DNA of 64,000 nucleotides from Diplosphaera chodatii (lineage: Eukaryota > Chlorophyta > Trebouxiophyceae > Prasiolales > Stichococcaceae): the NCBI GenBank assembly GCA_032358165.1, contig JAALGY010000052.1, positions 2,294,001 to 2,358,000 on the forward strand, read 5' to 3'. Shown here in pieces: positions 12,709 to 25,616 of the stretch (its first letter is position 1; each line of letters starts with the position of its first letter). The position numbers were made by a program, and so were the translations under genes. The notes beneath the pieces are model-generated. The model saw only the letters and a list, made by a program, of their open reading frames with translations, had not been told where the DNA came from and ran no database searches.

Positions 12709-15700
12709 CTACACACGCAGGCATGAAGCACTCAGCACCTCGGTTGCATTCGCCACGGCGCCCAGAACCCCGCCCCGCAGCCCGAGCGCGAACCACAGGT
12801 CCATGGAGGCCGTGGCGCAGTGCGCCGCCGCCCACAGCACCGACACCACCAGCGGCAGGTTGGCCGCCAGCATGCGCAGGCTGGCGTCGCCGCGCGAGAA
12901 CAGCAGCCAGGCGCCCATGCCCGCCGCCGCACCGCTGGCTGCAAACACTGCGGCCGCGAACCAGGGCACCTGCATATCACACGGCGCAGTGGGAATTGGG
13001 CACCGCAGCAGGGAGCATGTTGCACACGAGTGTCGCAATCTCGCTTGCAAAAGCTTGGGAAATACACCAGCTGCTGCTCAGGGGCAGTGCTGCATGACAC
13101 TGGCGATGCCGGCCAATTGCCGTGCATGGTGTGCGTTGGCAGCTGCTCCACCGCGGCACGGTGCGCTGCTGAACATGTGCACAGCATTTTGTGCACTGCA
13201 GGCTGCATAGAGCAGAACCTAAACAAGCTCACGTATGCGAGCGGGCCTGGCTTTCTGGACCAAAATGCTGGAACAGATGCCTCAGTCTCCTGGGCCTCTG
13301 GCTGCGACGGCCGTAGGAACTCGGGGGCATCAGGTACTCCCGCTGCTGGATTGACCCTGCAGAGCAACCAAGGCACTGCTGCGGCTAGCTGCAATGCAAG
13401 TGTTGCGAAGGGCACTGCACAATGTCCGCAAAGTCATCAATGCTAGTCGTTTGCAAAGACCCAGAGATGCCAAGTCACGTGCATTGCGAAGATGTTAAAT
13501 GGGCCAGGAGGCAAATACACACATTGGCTCTGGGTCTCTGCCTGCGGCAGTGGCTGCGGTTTCGTCCGCCGCCCGTGGGGACTCCACACCCTCCCAATGC
13601 CCGCTTTGCGCTGCACCAGCATCCCTGAGCGGCCCAGGCACATGCCCTCTAGGATCTGCCGACCGATGGGCATAGTAGATTCAGATGAACGCAAGGCAGT
13701 TGAGCACCTGAAGTCCCGCGTGAGGCGCTGTGGGAACACGGACCGCCAGGTGGCCGGCTTGCGGTGCTCCGCCTTTGCTGCCGCCGCTTCCTGCTTCCTC
13801 TGCCGCTCCCGCAGCTTTGCAGCCTTGCTGGCTGCCCTCCGACTGCGTACACTGAGAGCGAATGTTCTGCACACTCCCACCATGAAGACATCTTACACGG
13901 ATTCCAGCAGTGCGCAGCGCTTGCATGCATTTCTGCACTGTGCGTGTTTCTGCAACGCGTGCATGCACTGGCATCAGGGGCGTGCTCACTCTTGTTGTGA
14001 GCGTCTTCTGGCTTCAGCTGCCGCCCGCCGGTTGATACCAGCAGCACCCGCATCCTGGCGCCCCCACAGCATCGCGCACACGGCCGCCGCCAGCAGCTGC
14101 GGCGCCAGCGCATGGCTGACGATGGCTGCGTGCCACAGCCCCGCCCGGTTTGCCAAGCGGTACCCCTGTGCCGACGACAATCTCAGTACATTGTGGGTCA
14201 CAGAAATACAGCTGATATATTGACATGGTAGTCTGTGACAAGCACAATACACAGCAGTTCGCAGGCTGCATGGGATTCTGCCAGGTGACCTGGTCGGCAC
14301 GACTTGTATGCACGGCAGCCTAATGAGCAAGATGTGGTAGACTATAATTAGCTGTGCGGGCATTTTGATTGCCCAAAACTGTTTGGTAGCTGCCTACCTG
14401 GAACAGGAGGGGAGTCAGGATGGCATAGTAGACCAACGCGGCGATCCCCAGCCAGCGGTTGACGTGCGCAGGGAACACGCCCAGCAGGATCTGCACCAGT
14501 GGGATGCCCAGCCACACGAACACCGCGGCTGCGTCCCACAGCTGCATGACGGCCTGCGCCCTGTACAGCAGCCTGCACAGCAGCAGCGACACTGCATAAG
14601 TGCCAACCGGTTGCTTTCATCGATGTGCCGTGCAGCAACCAGGGTGGTTGCTGGCAATGACCAGCAGGTGACGAATGGGGGTCACTGTACTGTGCAAGCA
14701 ATCAAGAGTGCAGAACAAATGATGGCCAGTTTAGGATCAGACTTGAAACATCACATCAAAGGCTATGAATGGTGACCTGTGTCGCAGGCGCGGCCGGGGC
14801 GGCTCCTGCCCGTGGCGCGGCCCCCGCCGCCGGAGCAGCAGCTGGAAGCCGCCGGCGGCCCGCGCGAGCACCGCCGCGTGCGCCCTCGGCAGCGTGCCCG
14901 GCGGCCGGTGCGGCGCCAGTTCCCCGTCGATGACCGCCGAGCCCAGGCCCAGCCCCTGCACAGAGCATGGCGTTGAAGGAGATGTAACTCAGTGTGATGC
15001 AAAGGCGCAATGCAATCCCAGTGTGTCCTGGCTCATGAGCACGCAGCAGGGGTGTAGTTTGCTTCAACAGGAGACGAGGGATTCGCACGTGCACAGTCGT
15101 TGCCTGCGCCGCACAGCAGGGTTCGTGATGTGGGCTTCTGGCATTGCACTGATCCAAGTTGCGATGCTCACAGCAAGACATATCATACCGTCATGATATC
15201 AGGACATGTACTTCGTAGCCAAGGAGGTGTGTGTGCAGGAGGTGGCCACACCCGCAATGCGTTGCCGAGCGCTGCGCCGAGCGCATCGCTGTGCTCCGGC
15301 AGCCAGCCGGCGGCCCGCAGCGCTCCGCCCCGCACCACGAAGCCCGAGTCCCAGGCCCAGGCCAGCCCCAGCGCAGCCTGCCCCCTGGCCCGCAGCTGCT
15401 GCGAGCGTTGCGTCTGCGGCAGCAGGCCACAACGTTCGACTGCCTGCCAGACATAGCTATGCGGAAAGGCAGGCAGATGAGCAGGCCACGGCTTTGTCAT
15501 CATACTTACAAACTGCATGATTCAGGCAATCCCACACAACTGAAAGCTTTGCTGCGTGTACAAGGTGACTGCACAGAATCGGCCCGTCTAACTGTCTGCA
15601 GAGAAATGGCCCCACTGCTGTGCTCACTAGGTCAAAGATGTCGGCTGCAGGCTTGACGCCTGCATAGGAGGGCGCCGCCGCTGCAATCGCCACCGCGGGC

Positions 15701-18700
15701 GACTGCAGCGCTGCCAGCGCCGCCTCAAAGAAGGGTCTCTCGCACGCTTGGCCGCCATCAAACACCGCCACCAGGTCCGAAGCTGCAAGCGCGCATCACA
15801 TATGAGCGAAATCAAGCATGTGGCCCTGCACAGGGGCCGGTATCCGCCACGAGACATTACCACTGCATGAAACAAAGCTCACACCAACATGCATGAGCAA
15901 TGTTGCACAGGCCATGCTCACAGTCACCGTCCTCTTGACCGATCCGACAGCAAGGTTGACAAGCTGTCATGTACCCGAGATGGGCGTGTCGTTGTTGGGG
16001 TACAGCCGCCGCAGCGCTCTGTTGAGGCACGCCGCCTTGCCGAGGTCGTCCGCCACCGCCCCCTGCTGCAGGGTGGGTATGTAGGCCACGCCCTCGTACC
16101 CCTGCTCCGCAATGGACAGCTGCCGCTGTTCCGACCTGTCGAAGTCAAAGTAGAATAGTATAAACAATCTTACGATATCATCTGAAATTACATTCCATTT
16201 CGGGATCTCCATTGGGGTGGGCGGCATACTCATCGCATGGAAGTTGACACCTTTGCCTGTCAGCATGCCAGTTGCAGCCTAGTGTATGTTGCGACTGATG
16301 TGCAGGAAGGTTGATGCACGCGCCTGTATGCATCCACCACGTAAACGGCGCGATTGGCGCCCTGCGGCAGCGTGGCGGCCGTCAAGTGCCTCAGGGTGGC
16401 CTCCAGTGCGCCCAGGTGCAGCCCGGGCGGCGCCCACACCAGCACCTGCGATTTTGAAGAGTAGGGTGAATCTAAGGTGCGGTGTAGACTACAGAGTGGA
16501 GGACAAGATGAGCAGATGCACACAGCGTGCCACATGTCTGCTGTGAAGCTGTGAAACACTTGTACCTGGATGTGGTGGGCTGGCGGGGGCTTGTCCTGCC
16601 GGCTGCTGGTCTGCACATGCGCTGTGGCGCCCGGCGCATCCGCCTGGTCCCTGCACAGCAGGCATTCGGACGCCTCAGCTCCGCTGCAGCGTGGTGAGAG
16701 TCCTGCAGCTGCTGCCACTGCATGATGATATATGCCCTTGCCATGACTCCTGTAGCTTACCATTCGATGGCATGCTACCAGCACCTTCAAAGGGGGCCGC
16801 CCATTCTGCTGGCGTGTTCGTGCTGTTGCGTGGCCAGCAGCTGCCGCTTGGCCTGTGCGCACCTGTAGAACGGCAGGGTCGGTGGTGGTGCAGCTCCGGG
16901 CGTCGCAGGCACCACGGCAGCTGCGTCCTCAGCTGTGGCAGCGCCCTCGCCGGGCGCCGGTTGCTGATCTGACGTGCCAGCCCCGCCAGACGCAGCTGCT
17001 GTTGACCCTGCCTCGCCATCAGCCTCAGCGGATGTGTCTGCAGCGCAGGCATCCGCCTGGGTGCCACTTGCCGGCGGCGCGGCAGGCAGCTGGTGGCCGG
17101 TGCTGAAAGGGTCGTCAGCTGCTGAGGATGCACGCGGCCGGCGCAACGCCACATCTGCATCAGCTGCGGCTTCAGCTGCGGCTGCGCCAGCAGCATGGCT
17201 GTCTGCAGGGGCCAGCGGGTCGTGCGGGAATGGCGTCAGGCGGCGGGTGCGCGAGGGAAGGCGCTGCACGATGTGTTCCTCTGTTGGTTGCGCTGCTGCT
17301 ACGTCTGCTCCTTCCTGCTGCTGTTGCTGCCGCTCGGCCGGATCTGCAGGCGTCTCAGCTTGCGCCGGCGGCTGCGCCGGCGGTGCAGAGGCGGTACCCT
17401 CCTCATATGGCTGCTCCACCTGTGGCAGCGTGCCGCCAAACTGCTTCAGCGGCGACACCACATCCTCCTCCGCGGCATCGGACTGGCTCTGCCCCGGCAG
17501 CTGTGCTGCAATGCCTCTCGCGCCAGACGCCCCGCCATCCCTAAATGTAGCATAAGCCTTTGCTGTTAGGTCATATATACCTGGATTTTCCGTATCCAGA
17601 ATGGCGGAGAGCATCGCCACTGCGCTTGCAGGTGTCGACTTGCATGTTACATGTTTGCCTGCAGCACGACACTCTGCCGTCCGTACCCGGTGGCTGTGGA
17701 GCCAGTGTTGGGTCGAAGGTCGAGGCTGCCACGGACGGTTTCTGCGTCTGAGTTTTCCGCTGTGGCTGACGACCGTACCGGGGCGCCCCCCGTCAGCCGT
17801 GCCATGATGCTGGCCAGAGCGCTGCTGCCCTGCGTCATGCGCGCTGCGCAGCAGATATGCCACACATTAACATGTGCAGCTGATTCACGAGCGCCATGCT
17901 CATGTAAGACGTTGTTTCCTGCTACACAATGAGCACATTGTCTGCTTGTTGCACCAACATGATTTCAATAGAAGTTGATGGTTTGCGTAGTTGTTCTGCC
18001 TGTTGGAGTTCACACTGCCACTGCTGCGCACCGGCACCTGTGGCATGGCGTGGCGGCTTGACAGACATTGCCGAAGTATTCCGACCTCCAGCCATGCCGG
18101 CTTGGGTTGGCTGGGCAGTTTTACTAGCCGCTGACGCGCCAGGCAGGGGGTATGGTAGCTCTGGCGGCGGCACCATTTTCGGCTTCGACTGCACACCGGC
18201 AGGAAATGCTTGCGTGAGCTTTACTGTCGATGGGTCACAGCGTGATGTACACATCTTGCTCCTGAACCAGCATTGCAAGTCGACATGATTGACGGGGTCT
18301 CAGCTGCAGGGGTGGGCCACCTTTCCAGATGCCACCAGCTCGGCAATGTCCGCTTCCTGCTGCTCCCTCAGCGTGCGGGCGCTGTTGAGGCGCGCCACCA
18401 GCGCCAGGCCCTGCTGCCCCGTCACCAGGCCCCCGACCGCCTCAAACACCAGGATGACCACCTGCATATCAGCACACCATCTTGACGCTTCGAGTGCGTC
18501 ATGTCCGACTGCATTGAGTGCTGTGGGTGTCTATGACCGACCCAAGGCGCGCAACATGCAGCTGCATGACTCTGACGCTGGCCTGCAAGCAGAGATTGCT
18601 GTTGTGGTACCCAGCAGGCAAGCACGTACCTGATATGTAAAAATGCTGGAGTGGCGGTCGATGGTCTTTGCCGCACGAATGCCGATGTAGGCGGCAAACG

Positions 18701-21700
18701 AAGCAATCCACGCCGCGAACAGCAGGCAGCCCCAGAGGTTGAGGTGCGACGGCGATTCCGGCCCCTGCAATCAGCTCTTCAGCTGGCTGCCACATAACTT
18801 GCTACCTCAGGCAGAGCAGACGAGCAACAGGTTTGGACGTCTGGTGACATGCTCCTGCACGATATTGACTGTGGCGTCTGAATGGGAGTTTGACTGCCTG
18901 CCGGTGTGTGAGGGACGTCTGCGCCCAGATGCGCACCTTTGCAGTCTTGGCTGGCGTGAAGGTGATGGCGGCGGCGATGTCAGCCTCCGTCACCGGCTTG
19001 CGCCACCCCGGCTGCAATGTGAACGATCTTGGCGGTGGCTTGTCTGCATCACAGTAGCAAACAGACTGACAAACCTATGCGGACAGCCACCTTGTGTTGC
19101 CCAGCAGGTATGGATGGGCGAGCTGCTGTGTGACACGAGGTAACAAGAGTGTTTCCAACCTAGCGGAAATGATGGCGGAAGCATGGGCAGGCGTTGCCAT
19201 GCGCAAATTGAGTGGCAGGTTTGGTCCACGCCGTGTACCCTTTTTCTTTGGACGCAGCTTGCGGTCATTGACGACCTTCGGCCAGCTGCCCACAGCACTG
19301 CCCGTCCACTCGTCCTGCAGCAACATGGCTGTGTGGTTTGTGCAAACGTCTGATGATGCACTTGACCTCGCTTGCAGATGGCGGTTGCAAAGCGCTGAGT
19401 GGACACTGCATGTGAGATCGAGGTGGGGGTAGCAAGTACTACTTTCCAGATAGACTGTCGATGGTCCTCCAGCTCACCGATGGTTTATCAGGCGGTGCAG
19501 TTGTGACAATGCGCACGGGCTGCTGGGCGTGATGTGGTGCCGTCAGCGGCTGCTGCCTGGACTGCGGCTTTGGCTTGGCGAAATACTCTGGCCCCATCCC
19601 CGACTGTGCCTGCGCATTGTGGAAAGAAACCGTGCTGGTGGCACCATAGCTTGCAAGCCTGACCTCACGCAACGCTCAAAGCGTGTTTCATATGGTCGGC
19701 ACCGTCACACCATCAAAGCAGCAGAGGGTGGACCTCAGCCTCAGCACTGCTGGAAGGCAGAGTGTACTTAAGAAGGCTTTCCCCAAGATCTGATGTTGCG
19801 CTTACCGAAAGGGGTGTCTGAGCAGACTTGGGCCGGCCCGGTGTGCCTGCTTCACTTGGAGGCGCCCTGTACTCCACCTCCTGTGACTCCTCCTGCTGAC
19901 GCTTCGGCTTCTGCCTGAAGTACTCTGTCCCCATTGTTGCTCCCTGCGGCAAGTACTTTTTTTGCCAAAACTTGAAGTCGTGCATGTTGGTAGGCCATTT
20001 CCAGCTCCTGCCATGGTGGTCGACTGGCTACCCAAGTCAGTTTGTGGGATGTCCACTGCATCCTACGGACCCCTGCCCTAAGTGCGTTCCTCGTAGTGCA
20101 CGTAAAAACCATGCCACGAGTCAATATGAGCCGCCGCTGCTCACGATGCAGTGCATAATAGTGCTGGCCAACAGCGCACCGTATGCGCTCTGCCGGGTGC
20201 AACCGTCTTCTGGGGTGTGTGTGGCGCGCCGCCCATGCTGGGAGCCCCGTACTCCACGTCTTCTGCTTTCGCCTTTGAGGGTTTGAAGTACTCTGGACCC
20301 ATCGTGGAACCCTGCAAGCACAAATCTCTGATGTGGCAATGGCATGTGCCGCAGCGGCAACACCTGTACCCCTGTTTGTGCTGCACTTATGACGACCTCT
20401 CGTTTACGATGTCGTGACATTGCAGGTGGCAGGTGGCCACATGCAACACTCACGAGTATGTGCGGCTTTTCAACTGGTCCCTCCTCCTCCTCTTGCTGCT
20501 GCCGCGGCTGTGGCTGCTGTTGCGGCGGAGGCGGCAGCGGCTCTGGCATGCCCAGGCCTGGCAATCGCCAAGCAGGGCGAGCAGCCAGCCCTGCAGCGCA
20601 GGGCATGATATATTGACTGATACCATCTTCCAAGGACCTCAGCACTCTACGAGAGTCTCCAAGGAGTAGCAGCCGTGCAACTTGCTGTGTCACTGCGCAC
20701 CTCTGTCAACATGACCAGTAGGTGACGAAGCTGATCCACGGGAGCCTCGTGATGCAGGTGATGACACAGAGCTCCTGCTGCCCCGTGCACCCTGTAGTGG
20801 GCACACACAGCAGATTTTGAGCGACACATACCTCCACACCAGCATACTGCGATGTTCATTACCGGTATACACTGCTGTGGTGCTGTCAACCGCGAGGGCT
20901 GCATCATACTGTGGTTTGAGATCTCTGGGAATGGGAGCTCTGCTAGCTAAGCGGTGCGGTGCGGTGCGGCCGCGCATAACACAGACCATATGCATTCAAT
21001 GAAATTGTCGCCTGAGCAGCGTGCAGCAGCTGCAGCAGCTCGGCCTGCTGCGCCTCCAGCCGCGCCAGGGCAGTCGACAGGTCGTTGGACTCTGGTTGAA
21101 AGGGTCCGTACCCCGCTGCGGGTATGCACATCCAACTGAACATCACATCACACCATGCAGAAATTAGATGTCGGGAGTTGCTGAGCATTGCATACAACAC
21201 ATGCATAGTTGACCGGTGCGAGGAGGTCGAAGTGTGCAGCTGAGCCACATTGGAGGGTCCAGTGCATGCCAACCCACCGACGCTGGGCTCATATTCCATG
21301 TTCCAGGGGATGGCCCTCGACTCCAGGAACTCCGGCTCCTGTGCAAGGGCCTGAACATTCCGACCAGCCAAGGAAACAGTGTATGATCCGGCTGATCAGA
21401 CTGCAGCACTGGTCCGGTTCTGGCCAACCCGCGAATCCGCAGTAGCAACCACCCCAGCCGTCACAGCAGATGCATATGCTGCTGGTTATGCAATCTGCAT
21501 GGGTTAAGCTGACACTTCACAGGAAGTGTGCTTGCTGTGCATCACACACACGCAGGGATGGACGTGTCCGACATGGGGTCACCTCCTTGGGGACGGTGAA
21601 GTCGACATACATCAGGTCTCGAGCAATACCCATGCCCGGCAGACCGCCCGACACCACGTTACGTGGCTCTGGCGCCTTGGGCTTTTCTTGCGCTTCTGCT

Positions 21701-23934
21701 GCTGCACGCCAAAAGCACGAATTGAAGTCCATAGGCTGCAGAACCGGGAGCTCGCTTGGTGTCTTTGGGTGATGGCAGCTGCTGTGCAACATTCGGAATC
21801 GCTGATCGAGGTCAGCACCCACCTCCGGGAGGCCTGGCCGGCTGGCTGTTGCTGGGTGTCGCAGGCCCGAGCCCCGGCTCGATGAACGACACCCGGTGGT
21901 GGCTGCGCCGCGGGCTGTCATAGCCGCCACCTGCAGCGCCATGTCACCGGAAAAGCTCAGTACTTGCAACTGTAGCAGAAGTGGCGATTTCCGCACAACT
22001 CAGGAACTGGCCCACAGAGGGGCGCTTTGCGGCCTTAGTCATGCAGCACGCCCTCTCATATGTCAAGCCTTGAGCCACACAGAAGCGCACGTGGGTGTGT
22101 GTCCGGCTGAACGTGCAGTGGGTTGTAGGGGCGCTGCCCCTCTGGCAGGCCGGCCCGCTCCGACCTGGGCACCAGCACCACCGGCCTGCAGCAGGTGACA
22201 TAGTATGCATGGATGCCGCAGCAGCTGGTCGTGTGCTCCAGCTGCCTGCTAGTCTGTGCAGGCTGCAGGCAGGCTCGAAGTGTGAATGGTTGCACATCAT
22301 CATGGTGTCGTATTTGAGCACGATGACTTGAATGCTTCCCACTTGCATATTGCATGCTGCCCTGGCTACCATGAAAACATGCTGTCTTAGGAAAACTTGT
22401 ACATGTTGCTTCAGACTTACAGGTTCTGCACCATGGCTGTGGGCAGACGAGCGTGGTCCGACTGGATGGCCGCCAGCTCCGCCTGGAGCTGGGCAATGCC
22501 CACGCCCCTTGGCCCCTGCTGGGCAGCAACATATCTCATGACTGTGGATACACGGTAGGTGGGCAGGACAGCCACCGACACATGTGTGCAGGTCAGCACC
22601 CCCGCCCTGGCACCAGGATGCACTGCCATATATGACTAGAGAGAGCTGAATTGTGCAAGAGGCGTGTTGCTTCAACGGAAGGGCGTTGACAGCATGTATA
22701 CAGGGGTGGGTGCACACCGGCAGAATTCGCAGATACAGCTCAAACAGGGCAATTTGCGACAGCACCTCAGACGTGGGTCGTGCCTGCTGCCCAGGTGAAG
22801 GCGGCTGCACCCCGGGCCCAGAGTAGGTGGGGTTGACAGGCGAATCGAACCCAGCTCTGGTGCCGCCGCCGCCGCTGCTGCTGCGAGGGGTGTAGCCCCG
22901 CTGCTGTGGGGTTGAGGCAACTCCCACGCCGCTCATAGTGTCTTGTGGTGCCCTGTGGGGGGTGCCGACTCTATTGCTGTTCCTGTTTGCTGCATCCGGG
23001 CTGCTGCTGCTGCTGCTGCTGGGGCTAAAAGGTTGGGCCTGTATCGCTGCCATCCGCTGGTTATGCCATGCCACGATGTCCCCCACCCTGGCCTGAGCAC
23101 CCTGTAGCGCTGACTCCTGCTGCACATTGCTGCCATGGTTGCCACGAACGTCGTGCTGCTGCTGCGCTGCCTGCCAGCTGCGGGGAGTGGTGGGCCGGTC
23201 CGAAGGGCCCTCTGGTTGCTTCCCACCCCTGGGTGCCCGTGAGGCAGCCTCCGCACCCAGAACGCCGTCTGCTTCATTGCCGGTCTCAAGCCCTTTGCTG
23301 CCGCTGCCCCATGCAGTCGAAGCATCAGACCCCGGCTGCGCAGCGGCAACACCCAGGTCCTCAGGCGGCGTGGCAATCTCCGCCCCCAAGATCCTCTGGG
23401 TCAGCTGCTGCTGCCGCTCCCGCATCCGCCGCAGCAGCGTGCCGGCGCCGCCGAGCTCGGGGGCGATGCTGAAGTCGTAGTAGTACGCATGGCCGCTGCC
23501 GTCATCCCCTGCCCCGCTGGCAGGGCCCCCGCTGCCATCCCCGGCTGCACCCGGCCCCGGCTGTGATGGAGAATGTCGAAACCCTCAAGAAAAAGCGCTA
23601 GGTGTTGCCGCAACATTTGCACGCAGTGACAGCGTGTGATCCCCTGCATTTTGGCTCGGGTGCTACATGTCAACCCATCCTAGGCAGAGCACTGGTTGGT
23701 ACGGTTCTACCAACCTTCTGAGGTGGCATGAGCCCTTGAGACAAATTCATGCAATGCACATCGAGATCCCGATCACATTGGCACAATCCTTTGTCTTAGG
23801 CTAATGCCGAACCAATGTGTAATCAGGATGCTGTTGCGCTGTCACTTCCTTCCTGGTCACGCCTTGCATCACTCAGCCTACATCTCCGAAATATAAGGTG
23901 CGAATATGCACAGCCAAGGCACCTGGTCGGCCAT
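12709..23934 (-). CDS. Large multi-pass membrane protein with divergent GT2 / cellulose-synthase-like domain
   Basis: Thirty exons (minus): 23923-23934, 22718-23560, 22421-22515, 22091-22185, 21823-21930, 21583-21701, 21278-21350, 21012-21115, 20716-20791, 20454-20590, 20204-20311, 19806-19943, 19478-19609, 19239-19314, 18937-19043, 18630-18764, 18321-18461, 18038-18188, 16863-17562, 16566-16650, 16324-16445, 15975-16135, 15628-15782, 15252-15443, 14777-14955, 14398-14572, 13990-14165, 13708-13851, 13233-13356, 12709-12969. All phases join; about 1707 residues. The first ~700 residues are disordered, Ser/Pro/Gln-rich. An N-terminal membrane segment follows (LWGCLLFAAWIASFAAYIGI), then a linker, then a GT-A core from residue ~1146 (VVDA D1183; FDGG D1248; HSD D1344), then C-terminal membrane helices (13990-14572, 12739-12969). 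This order matches processive GT2 enzymes (CesA/BcsA). The DxD and QxxRW motifs are altered, so activity is uncertain. The tiny first exon (MADQ) is tentative. Confidence 0.7.
19478..20311 (-). repeat. Three consecutive related phase-0 exons (MGPEYF repeat)
   Basis: Exons 20204-20311 (36 codons), 19806-19943 (46 codons) and 19478-19609 (44 codons) each start and end in phase 0. Each carries a G-x-(T)-M-G-(P/T)-E-Y-F motif followed by a Lys/Gln-rich stretch and an (EVEY)xAP-like tail. They look like tandem exon duplications inside the GT2-like gene. Confidence 0.75.
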
Positions 23935-25616
23935 GACGCTGACGCTGACGCTGCCCCTGCTCCCAGAGGCGGGCGCATGAGCGTCGCCCCTGGTGGCGTG
24001 CTGGGCGACGGGATTCTGCTGTGAGCGGTGTGGCGCTCCCGAGCTCAGGCGGCCCTCCACATCCGGCGGCAGATGTACCTGCGTAGGTTCAGGTTGCACG
24101 CTGGCATCTACCGAGTGCAAACTTTAGAGTAAGAGAGTCGTGCTGCGTCTCCAAGTTCGCCTATGTTTTGACAGGAGGCCGATGCAGCGGAGACATGGTC
24201 ACATGCAACAGGTGACCATGGTTAACGCCGCCAAAGCGGATGACACCCTGTGCTGCTTGCCGGGGTCTGCTGTGCCTAGCACAGCACTTGCAGCTGCTTG
24301 CACAGTCTGCTCATACCTGGTGGTATGCCGCCTGCACTGGCGAGGCAGGTGACTCGTCTGCTGCATCAGCTGTCGGGGCTGCGTATGCCTCTGTGACAGA
24401 TCCTGAAGATGAGAGGATGCTCTTTCGAAGACTGGCAAGTATGGCACACAGCATGGCATTGCTGTTGACGCTGCCATCAACCCGGCAGGGCACGTTTTTC
24501 CACGCATACTGTACCTTTTTGCAGGTTGCTGGGCCTCGCGGGCTGCCTGCTGCCCATCGGGAGCCAGTCGTGCTCCCCTCAGAAGTCACCGCCTGACCCG
24601 GATGCCACGCTCCGCTCTGCCTGCAGTGTACAGCTGATCTGCAGTCGAATAACGAGACCCACGAAACGAAGTATTAAAGCGGTATAGTGGGCTGTGTTCG
24701 TATGGTCCCAGCACAATGGGTGCTTGTCCACACTGCCATTGCACAAGGCCGCTGCGCCATTCGACAGCAGCATGAGATCGCAACCCTTTATTTTGTGGGC
24801 ACATCCAGGCCCTGGTGACACAAAAAGCTAGACTTGACTCGCCGATCGATGTAGGTTTGCACTTTCACAGGCGATCAGCAAATTCGCGCTGCGCTGATCG
24901 CACATCTCGGGAGGGTGACCATTGACAAACCCGTCGTCTTTACAGAACGCCCGTGCGGGAGTCAGTGCACAGAAGGAGCTCTGATGATGGTTCGTAGCTG
25001 GCATTTACATGATACCTGTGCAGGCTGCAGACCGACCGTCCACCCTTCTAGGCGTGTACTCCCGCCAGCCCTGCTGCAACTGGTGGCGCGCCACAGCGCC
25101 GTCCAAGTGGTAGTGATCTTCAACACGACGCGTCAGATGACGCGAGGCTGCCTGGCGTCAACGCCCCATCCTTACAGGAGCGACGCACGCAGCATGGAGC
25201 GACCCAAGAAATTCTTCATAAACCCTGATGCAGACCAGTGACTCGGTCGTGGGAACACAGCAGTCCGTTCAAGCACACTTACAGCTCCACAACGGAGGTC
25301 AAGTCTGACAAGTCGTCTGAAAGTCAAACTGCTCAGATGCAGCAACAACAAGGGACACAAGCTCTGATTCGGAATGAAGAGCAAGTGCATGTCCAAGCGC
25401 CGCACTTGCTACTGGCAGACGTTCTTTCAGCAACTGCTGATGACAACACAGACGCTGACGGACGGTGGATGGCATCAATAACTGCACATCTGTCAGCAAA
25501 TGCTGGCTTGGACGTCCTGATTGCAATGCTTGCAGATCAGGTCAACGTCATCGCCGATGTGTGCCATGAGATCTGCTGGCGGTAAACTCTGAGTCGACAC
25601 CTGTGAGGACTGCGGC
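23935..25616. other. Intergenic region between two minus-strand genes
   Basis: Should contain the 3' UTR of the homeobox gene and the 5' region of the GT2-like gene. Plus-strand frames at 24240-24596 (118 codons) and 24915-25241 (108 codons) begin with ATG but show no motif, no biased composition and no clear splice context; I do not call them genes. An additional upstream 5' exon of the GT2-like gene near 23940-24120 cannot be excluded. Confidence 0.5.

Noticed and set aside
20945..20970. GCGGT-type short tandem repeat
   Set aside because: Only about three copies; within expectation for intronic GC-rich sequence.
12709..23934. Two separate minus-strand genes (GT2-like 12.7-19 kb and a disordered protein 19.2-23.9 kb)
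   Set aside because: An extended exon at 18937-19043 with a good acceptor joins both parts in phase, and no stop or start codon marks a boundary. Kept as one gene, with the split noted as a test.
24240..25241. Two plus-strand ATG-started frames (118 and 108 codons) between the GT2-like and homeobox genes
   Set aside because: No recognisable motifs, ordinary non-coding composition and no splice-compatible partners.
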